From: Microstegium vimineum
Lineage: Eukaryota; Streptophyta; Magnoliopsida; Poales; Poaceae
Reading direction: 5' to 3'
DNA: 64,000 nt
Assembly: GCA_022036555.1 (NCBI GenBank)
Contig: CM039140.1
Location: 1,178,001-1,242,000, forward strand
The notes under the pieces were generated by a model. That model saw only the letters and a program-made list of their open reading frames with translations. It was not told the origin of the DNA and did not search any database. Made by a program: the position numbers and the translations under genes. Positions 56,579-64,000 of this stretch are shown here, piece after piece (the stretch's first letter is position 1; each line of letters begins with the position of its first letter).

Positions 56579-56874
56579 GATTCGGTGGACTGGAATAACA
56601 CGAGGAAATGGCCGACGTGGACGGCGTCCGTGGACTCGGCTCCCGCGGGCAGGCTGTGCTCCTCTGGCACGAATGGCAGCGCGTGGAACCTCAGGAACGC
56701 CGCCACGGAGGAGCGTGCGCGGAGCGCGACCACGTTGCGCGGGGTGGAGACGAGCGTGATGGCCGTCGTGGGCAGCGCAGCGTGGAGGCGCGCCGCGAGG
56801 GAGAGGAAGGCGGCGAAGTGGCCCTGCGCCGGGAACGGGACGAGGATGACGTGCATGCTTACGCCGCTGGCCAT
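56579..56874 (-). pseudogene. UGT N-terminal fragment
   Basis: On the minus strand the best start is ACC-ATG-GC at 56,874 (another in-frame ATG at 56,883). About 99 codons encode the N-terminus of a family-1 UGT: V-I-L-V-P-F-P-A-Q-G-H with the catalytic histidine, then F-L-R-F-H-A-L-P-F-V-P-E-E-H. Homology to the truncated UGT at 39,975 overlaps for about 40 residues with several substitutions, so this is a different paralogue. It breaks off abruptly after Q-S-T-E-S, about 9 bp before the Copia target duplication, and runs into unrelated sequence. No sugar-binding half is found beyond the Copia element, so it is a gene fragment. Confidence 0.8.
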
Positions 56875-56895
56875 GGTGACCATCTGCTTGGACAC

Positions 56896-59011
56896 TGGAG
56901 AGCAAAACGATGTTGCACGTTCTCCTCTGCTTTTAGACTATTTCATTCGGGCGATTGTTCACTCGACGGGAATGGAGCCAACGATCCGACCCCGCGCTCT
57001 CAGCTACCTCCCCTCCTTGACGCATGTGAGAAAAAAAATATTTATTTTCAACAAATTGCTATAATTTTAGACTTATGGAGTACAAACTAACACGGAAAAC
57101 GGAATACCCACGTTGCGCGAGGGAGCAGAATAATGATGATACTTTATTACAATAATAAAAAACCATCTGTTTGGACGGTGTGCGTCGTGCGCGCGCGTTT
57201 GGCATGGTTTGTAAGATATGCTTTTGTTGGAATATACTGTATGGTGCTAAACCAGAAATTTCAAAAGTTGATGCAATAGACCACATCATGCGTTGACCTA
57301 AATTTTCAGCTGGCCTCTTTCCTGCGTTTCTAGAGCGGAGTTGCTTCTATGGTGACATACATATACTAACTGTTGCCATTGAACATGGTTGTGTCGTTTT
57401 TTTTTGCGACAGAAAAAAAATTATAATATATAAAACCTGAGTGTATCAATATATTACAGGCACTTTGCAATACGGGATAGTACCCACGCTGTGAATAGCA
57501 CAACTCAAATCCTAACATGTTAATCGCTTTGCAGTATAGATGACCGCACAGGCAAATACTCGGCAAATGACCTGAGAACAATTGCCCAACGAACGACGGC
57601 CAACATTTCTGTAGGTGGAATTGAGGATCTTTTTCTTCTTGCTGGTGTCTTCCTTCTTCTTCTTTCTGCCACCGAAGAATGAGGAAGACTCATCTGAAGG
57701 ATATTCTCCCTAATCTTTTATTGTGGTCAGATCTAACCACAACAAAACGAAGAAAAGACTAGAGAAAATTATTTCATAGCGGCGACATCATCTCTGCCTT
57801 GATGCCGTCGTCAGGAAACAAAGATCTTCATGTCGTCATGTCGATGAAGATGGTGACGCCGAAGTTGTCGCCCTCGTCTTCAACGAAGCCGCCATGGAGA
57901 AGACTATTCCACCCTTCTCCTTCACCATTGCCGGAGAAGAGGAGAAGGAGAAGATAAAACTCCAATACTAAGAACTTTGGCATGAAGAAACCCTAACCCT
58001 AAGGACTCGGTCTACTGGAGAAACTTATTTGACATGAAAAAACCCTAACCCTAAGGACTCGGTCTACTAGAGAAACTTATTAATTACTAGTACCTGCTAG
58101 CTTCGTCCAAAATATATTATTGTCGTTGAGCAGCACTGTTTGGCACTGTTTGTTTGGTTAGCCATCAGTACTAGTACCGGCTAGCTTCATCCAAAATAAT
58201 AATAATAATTATGTAACAGTGTTATTATTTAGTATATTAAGTTTGACCAATTATATATTAGAAAGAATAGATAATATTTATATAAAATAAATATCATCAA
58301 ATTAATTATAAAATGTATTTTTATAATAAATTAATTTAGAGTCATAAATGTGAATATTATTTAATAGAAATCTAACTAAATATGAAACACTTTAACTAGC
58401 ACACATATTATAGTTGTGTTATTTTCAGGACAGATGTGGTACAACCTTACACGACACACTATAATGACCGACTGACCTAATAACATACCTAACATAGGGT
58501 TGGTGGGTATCAGGTGTTTGGTGTTTGATCTTCCATCAGTTGAACATTTGGTGGACTCTTTACAAAGACACAAACTCTGCAATCACAACACCAAGTTTCA
58601 TCTGGTTATCAATCATGTGTTGCTCGATTTACATCACCATGAAGGTTAATCCCTGTTTGTGAATTAAGAACACAAGCAACACAACTCAAGTTGCAAAAGA
58701 CTGATTAAACTCACTAGTTGAGATTTCATAAACTGACGTATGATGAAACTGTTTGAAGACAAACTAATTTAAGCAAAACTTAAACTCTAACTATATATAT
58801 ATATATAGGGGCGGCTAAATACCTTTGGTCGCATATCGTCATGTCAGACCGCCTTCCGCATTGCTATTCGAGGGGGAGAGGAAGAAAGGAGTAAAGGAGG
58901 GAGAGAGAGAGAGCAACCGATGGGGAAGGAGAGAAAGTAGATGGTGAGGTCATTGATCCACACGCCTTTGCACGAGCATGGATAATATGCTGGTGAGCTG
59001 ACCTTGCCCGT
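56896..59011. other. Intergenic, repeat-rich
   Basis: Left part is the upstream flank of the UGT fragment. Around 57,600-57,720 the minus strand has a Ser/Lys-rich coding-like stretch (G-G-R-K-K-K-K-E-D) without recognisable domain. A roughly 51-bp tandem duplication lies at 57,979-58,081 (CCCTAACCCTAAGGACTCGG), and a diverged repeat of TACTAGTACC / GCTAGCTTC at about 58,088 and 58,166. 58,200-58,400 is AT-rich and looks like a decayed MITE. No gene is supported. Confidence 0.45.
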
Positions 59012-59024
59012 CACTACTACTGGA

Positions 59025-59300
59025 TTTATTTACAGCAGCGCTAATATTTGGTGTCCGACAGCGGACATCTTAAGAGCCCGCTGCGGTAAACCGATGGCTA
59101 GTTTGGGCAGCTAGCCATTGCGTTGTCCGCTGCGGTTACACTATTTACCGCAGCGGGTCACATAACCCGCCCGCTGCAGTAAATGAGAATCTACCGCAGC
59201 GGACAGCATAGGGCGACTGCTGCGGGCGTATTATGCTGTCCGCTACGGTAGATTCTCATTTACCGCAGCAGGCATATTAAGTTGTCCGCTGCGGTTATCT
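59025..59300. repeat. CACTA subterminal repeats
   Basis: About nine copies of TACCGCAGCGG or its reverse complement CCGCTGCGGTA (with variants), alternating in orientation, for example near 59,085, 59,130, 59,147, 59,192, 59,257 and 59,277. Such arrays bind the CACTA-encoded DNA-binding protein. Confidence 0.85.
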
Positions 59301-59306
59301 CCGTCC

Positions 59307-59314
59307 TATAAATA
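59307..59314 (+). promoter_or_regulatory. TATA box of CACTA transposase gene
   Basis: TATAAATA directly after the subterminal repeats and about 610 bp before the transposase ATG. Confidence 0.65.
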
Positions 59315-59356
59315 GCAGTAGCCCTCCCTCCTTCTTCCCCACGACTTCTCTTGCAA

Positions 59357-59860
59357 AATGTGGGGGGGAGTGGGGGGGTTTGTCCGAATTTTCTACCAAA
59401 TCTTCAAATTCAGTTTTAGAGCTTTGATTTGGGGGAGTAGGACAAGAATAGAGGTACATGATTGCTCTCCCACCCCTCTTTCTCCCTCGTTTTCTCTCTT
59501 TTTAGTGCAATTCCTCATGTGGATCTAGATCTAGATCCATGAGATCCACCATGCATGGATCTAGATCTAGTTTGTGTTTTTTAGTCTAGATTCTTTATAG
59601 ATCCATGTACTAGATCATATAAAACCTGTGTTTTTTAATCTAGATTCACCGGTGTGGCTAAAGTTTTGTCTTGATCGACTCTCATCTTGTTGGGGGCGGA
59701 GTTATTGCCAAATTTTTCACTAAATCATCAAATTGAGTTTTAGAGCTTTGATTTGGGGAGGAGAGGACAATAAGAGGTACATGATTGCTCTTCCACACAC
59801 CTATTTCTCTCTTTTATTCTCACTTTTTAGTGCGATATGTCTCATCATGTGTGTCTAGAT
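59357..59860. repeat. Duplicated transposase leader, period about 334 bp
   Basis: A segment of about 170-190 bp recurs, anchored by TTTTAGAGCTTTGATTTGGG (near 59,414 and 59,748), GAGGTACATGATTGCTCT and CTTTTTAGTGC. The copies are diverged. The gap between them contains GATCTAGATC palindromes. Confidence 0.75.
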
Positions 59861-59926
59861 TCATGAATTATTAGTAGATCTATTTTTTATATAACACTTT
59901 GTTGTTTTGTCGTGTGTTAAGCTACG

Positions 59927-62900
59927 ATGGACAGGTCCGAATGGATGTACCACATTGATAGAGTGCTTGATCTTCGGTACCTTAGCGAATTGAGGAAGTT
60001 ATGGCAGCTGCGAAAGCTCATCGTGCTAGTTTGAAGCGGACGACAACCGTATGTCCATGTTCTAAATGCCGGAACCTCAGAGGCTACCCAGATGGTACAG
60101 TGCAATCACATCTGATTGTCAATGGGTTTATGGAGGGTTACACAGTTTGGACTTCTCATGGTGAACAAAGTCTCGATACGAGTTGCGGTGTATCTGGAGT
60201 GAGCTCGTCGACGGTGACGGTGAACAACCAAGATCATGTTCAACCACCACCACCTTCTGTGCCAGTGTCAGCCGCCACCGATGACGGGAACAATTCTTGT
60301 GACTACACCACAGTGGATGAACTGCTCGAGAACATTGCAGATGATGGTGCCGATGACAGTGACACTACTGAAGATGCTACTCTGAGGGAACCCGAAGATG
60401 TCCAGCTGTTTGAGGATCTAGTCAACCACATCGATGAGGATGATGTTATGTTTGGCAACCCAAAGTGGTTGGAGAATTTTAGGGAGATAAAGCAGGCGAC
60501 AGTTGATCCTCTATACCCGGATGGTGGAAAATGTCCGGAGGGGTGCACGGCGCTCCGTTTCAACCTCCATCTGTTGATGATGAAGGCTCGACATGGTTGG
60601 TCAGACATTGGCTTCAATGAGCTGTTAAGTTACCTTGGCACCACGTACCCTACGGGTAACAAGGTGCAAACTAATACATATCGAGCGAAGAAGCTGATCC
60701 GTCCAGTGACGATGAAAGTTAGAAAGTTTGATGCCTGCCCTAACCACTGCATCATGTACCAGGGCGAGAAGTATGAGAACATGACTAGTTGTCCACACTG
60801 TGGATTCAGTCGGTACAAGAGGAATGTCGGTTGCCGCGTGAATGCAGACGACGATCTTCCGAACAACAACAAGAAGAAGACCAGTGTTGCGGCCAAGCAG
60901 ATCTCGGCTCAGCAAGACGAGGAAGAAGAAGGTTACACGTTGAGGAAAAGCCCCGCGCTATCCGTGTGGTACCTACCTGTGGTCGATCATTTGCGTGCAC
61001 TGTTCGGGAATCCAGAGGATGCGAAGCTAATGTCATGGCATGCATCTGCTGACCGGGTCAAGAACGATGGCAAACTACGACACCCCTCCGATGGACAACA
61101 GTGGAAGGATTTCGATAAGGACTACCCTGTGTTTCGTGACGAGTCCATACATGTCCGGTTCACGCTGAGTATTGATGGGATGAACCCGTTCGGTGAGCTA
61201 AGTAGCTCGCACAGTACTTGGCCAGTCATCCTCAGCATCTACAACCTACCTCCCTGGGTGTGTCTGAAGCGCAGGTACCTTATGTTGACAATGCTTATCT
61301 CTGGACCGAGGCAGCCCGACAATGATATAGATGTCCTCCTAGAGCCGGTCATGGAGGAAATGCAGATGCTATTCGATGTTGGGGTCGAGATGATGGATGC
61401 GTACAAAAAGGAGAGCTTCACACTTAAAGCCATCATCTTTGTCACCATCACCGATTACCCCGGTCTCTTCTCACTATCGGGGCAGATCAAAGGGAAGACT
61501 GGATGTGTAGTTTGCATCGACGGGACTTGCTACACTTACCTTTTGAGTTCCACCAAGATGGTCTACACTCGGCATAGAAGGTTCCTTAAGGACAAACACA
61601 GGTATAGAAGAAGTGATATGAATGAGTACTTTGACAATAAGGATGAGCCAGAACGACTTCCAATGCCGCAAACAAAGTAGGGGCCAAAGGTGTATGAGAT
61701 GGTGAAGGATATGGATGAGATCGAGTTCGGTAAGAAGAAGAAACCACCAGAGGAAGGGACAAAACCGACTAGGAAGTGAAAGCGCGACAAGCAAGCATCT
61801 CCTGATGACGATGTCCCAGTTGTCCCTTTCAAGAAGAAGTCAATCTTCTTCAAGTACCCGTCGTACTGGAAAACACTACATACACCCCATGCAATCGACT
61901 GCATGCACCTCGAGAAGAATGTGTTTGAGAGCACGATCGGTGTTCTGCTAGACATCTCGGGCAAGACGAAGGATGGGATCAAGTCACGGACCAATCTTGT
62001 GAACCAGGGCATTAGAAAGGAACTCCACTCTGGAAAGCCTCAGAACGGTAAAGTTGATATCACATTGGCTGCATACAACCTCACGCATGCCGAGAAGGTG
62101 ACCTTTTGCAAATTGATGAGGGGTATCAAGGTGCCGACCGGTTTCTCCTCCAATATCAAGAGCCTAGTCTCCATGAAAGACCTCACAATGACCGGCTACA
62201 ACTCACATGACTGTCACGTCATGCTCACGGTGTTCCTTCCAATATTGATAAGAGCTATCAGTCCAGAATATGTGAAGATGGTGATAACACGTATGTCATA
62301 CTTCTTTAACTGCATCACGCAGAAGGTCATCGATAAGGCAAAGTTGTCTGCCTTAAAGGAGTTCATCGTGGAGACCCTCTGTCATCTCGAGATGTGCTTT
62401 CCACCGGCTTTCTTTGACATTATGCCACACCTGATGATGCACATGGTTGACCAGATCGAGCAATTGGACCCAGTGTACCTACACCAGATGTGGGCGTACG
62501 AGCGCTTCATGTCCACCTTGAACAGGTACGTCCATAACTGTGCTTACCCTGAAGGTTCTATGATCGAGGCGTACGCAACTGAGGAGTCAATCAATTGGTG
62601 TATGAGGTACATTAAAACACAAGGGCGATTGGGTTGCCTATTCACCCGCACGAGGGAAGAACCGAAGGGACAGGGTGCGTGGGTCGGAAAGTGCGCACTG
62701 ATATACCTAACAAAGAGGTAGAAGAAGCTCATTATAGCATCCTCCATCAGTTGGTGACCATGGAAAAATACGTCGAACAACACCTGAAAGAGCTTCACAC
62801 CGCTCATGATGGAAAGCGCACAGAGGAATGGGTCCAGAAAGAGCACAGGAACAGTTTTATACAATGGATCAAAGAGCAAGAAATATCGCTTGATGACGAT

Positions 62901-63507
62901 GACAGTGACACTGTAAAGAAGCTTGCGCAAGGCCCATCGACCCAAGTCACTACGTGGCAAGGTTATGATGTGAAGGGGTACAGGTTTCACACGAAAGACA
63001 AGGACAACAAGAGTGTGGCACAGAACTGCGGTGTTCGATACGAGGGCGTAGACAAGTTGACACAAAAGAGGACAATTCTATGGGCAGATCGAACAAATAT
63101 GGGACCTAGACTATGGACTCAACTTACGCATAACCGGTTTCAAGTGCCATTGGGTCAACCCGAAATCAGTTGTAGTGGACAATTATGGGTTAACCACCGT
63201 GAACCTCAAAAGCACAGGCTACAAAGACGACCAATGGGTACTTGCAACCAATGTAGCGCAAGTGGCGTACTATATCTATCCACCTGATACAAAGAAGCAC
63301 GTGGTCGTGTCCAGAAAGCAACGAATCGTGGGAGCTGATGGGGTGCAAAGCCCCGAGCAGTACAACAACTACGCGGAGCTCCAGCTTTTTACTGATCATG
63401 AAAAGAAGATCAAGGTGGTCGAGGTCAGTTGCAAGCATAGCAAGATGAAGCCTTGGGCACGAAGTGGTAATGAGAAGAGGGTCGTGAAAGCTCCCGCACC
63501 AAAATGA
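59927..63507 (+). pseudogene. CACTA TNP2-type transposase, multiple lesions
   Basis: ATG at 59,927 begins the transposase-associated domain (M-D-R-S-E-W-M-Y). A one-base shift near 59,999 leads into the main frame (60,001-61,680), with C-P-C-S-K-C and G-Y-T-V-W-T-x-H-G-E, then the TNP2 (Transposase_21) domain: C-P-N-H-C, C-P-H-C-G, S-I-D-G-M-N-P-F and T-D-Y-P-G. In-frame stops at 61,678 and 61,777 precede the DUF4218-like part (to about 62,620: F-D-I-M-P-H-L-M-M-H, Y-E-R-F-M). Shifts near 62,620-62,637 and again near 63,080 lead into the DUF4216-like end, closing at 63,505-63,507. Domain order is that of autonomous grass CACTA elements, but this copy cannot make the enzyme. Confidence 0.85.
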
Positions 63508-63682
63508 GATGTATGCCACAATTTTTTGTAATAATGTAGACCAATACAAGTTTGTGACAAGTGAACCTGGTTATAATTATAGATGTTGATGAGTTCGACA
63601 AACTTTGTATTCATAGCTAGAGATTTGAAAACAATTAGAATTTTAAAACTTGAAGTGAAACACTTCAAGGTTCACAAAATTT

Positions 63683-63765
63683 ACCACAGCGGGCTACCTA
63701 CTCTGCCCGCTGCAGTAAATGATTTACCGCAGGGGCATCATAAAGCGCCCGCTGCGGTAAACTTC
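63683..63765. repeat. Second cluster of CACTA subterminal motif
   Basis: Four copies of TTTACCGCAGCGG / CCGCTGCGGTAAA variants at about 63,683, 63,707, 63,723 and 63,749. Confidence 0.75.
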
Positions 63766-63769
63766 TTCA

Positions 63770-63777
63770 TATATAAG
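63770..63777 (+). promoter_or_regulatory. Candidate TATA box after the second motif cluster
   Basis: TATATAAG follows the motif cluster at once, the same arrangement as at 59,307. The GC-rich, Pro/Ala-coding-like sequence to the window end could be the leader or first exon of a second gene carried by the element. No product recognised. Confidence 0.4.
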
Positions 63778-64000
63778 TGCGCCGCTATCCTCCCGAAATT
63801 TCTAAGTCCCCGCGCTGCCTGCTATCTTCCCGAAGGGCTGCCCAATTGTCGCGCCGCCGTCGCCATTGCCGCCGCTACGCCTCTGCTCCTCTCCTCCACG
63901 CCTCTGGTCCTCCCGCGGTCGTCGTCCGCACCCTCCGTACGCGCGTCGTACGCACACGGCCGCCAGGAACCCTAGCTCCGGGACGTCCTCACACGGCTAC

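Larger units (their letters stand above)
59012..64000 (+). mobile_element. CACTA transposon, left part; runs off window
   Basis: Starts CACTACTACTGG at 59,012. Subterminal palindromic repeats, a TATA box, a leader, a TNP2-type transposase frame and a second cluster of the same subterminal motif follow. The right terminus is not in the window, so the 3-bp target duplication cannot be checked. Multiple stops and frameshifts indicate a non-autonomous, decayed copy. Confidence 0.85.

Overview
The window looks like nuclear DNA from a grass (Poaceae), probably panicoid. The signs are intron-containing plant genes, a plant UDP-glycosyltransferase with a PSPG box, a plant-specific BTB-TAZ protein, grass-type Helitron termini, Tourist and Stowaway MITEs, an Au-SINE-like insertion, and Copia and CACTA transposons. 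Species cannot be fixed from the sequence. Gene models below come from reading splice sites and frames by eye.

Assembly structure dominates the first 27 kb. Positions 1-6,500 repeat 40,090-46,600 almost base for base; the only difference I saw is one base in a T-run near 2,610. From about 6,500 the copy degrades, and 7,700-25,400 is homopolymer-ridden sequence in which damaged versions of 47,870-56,660 can be recognised in order. From about 24,800 to 27,001 the sequence runs backwards as the reverse complement of about 48,790-46,290 and ends at a 100-N scaffold gap (27,002-27,101). The simplest reading is one contig that overlaps the next and ends in an unpolished fold-back centred near 16.6 kb. 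Duplicated features there should not be counted twice, and long open frames in 7.7-25.4 kb are not genes.

The reliable contig is 27,102-64,000. It holds a MITE and a Helitron (27.6-29.3 kb); a three-exon BTB/TAZ (BT) gene on the minus strand (30.5-32.1 kb); a second Helitron and a Tourist MITE (32.6-34.6 kb); a four-exon CRM-domain RNA-binding protein gene with a one-base frameshift (36.4-37.8 kb); and an Au-SINE-like dimer in that gene's 3' flank. Next come a CACTA end (39.9 kb) and a 5'-truncated UGT92A1-like glycosyltransferase frame (40.0-41.35 kb). The UGT is followed by a second, diverged copy of the CRM gene tail. This copy is split by a short LTR retrotransposon (42.3-45.9 kb) encoding IQ-motif-like peptides, whose 5' LTR is itself split by a Helitron.

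Further right lie a Helitron end (48.35 kb), a two-exon stand-alone I29 inhibitor-like gene (48.9-49.66 kb), and a complete but decayed Copia element with identical-length 503-bp LTRs and an ATCTG target duplication (49.7-56.57 kb). An N-terminal UGT fragment on the minus strand follows (56.6-56.9 kb). Repeat-rich intergenic DNA leads to a degenerate CACTA transposon with TNP2-type transposase (59,012 to beyond the window end).

The cellular genes (BT, CRM, I29, UGT) do not form a pathway. The main theme is layered transposition into and around a small segmental duplication of the CRM gene tail, and the paralogous copies supply empty sites that date the insertions relative to each other. I found no convincing novel biochemical system. 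The least familiar element is the short LTR retrotransposon with the IQ-like reading frame.
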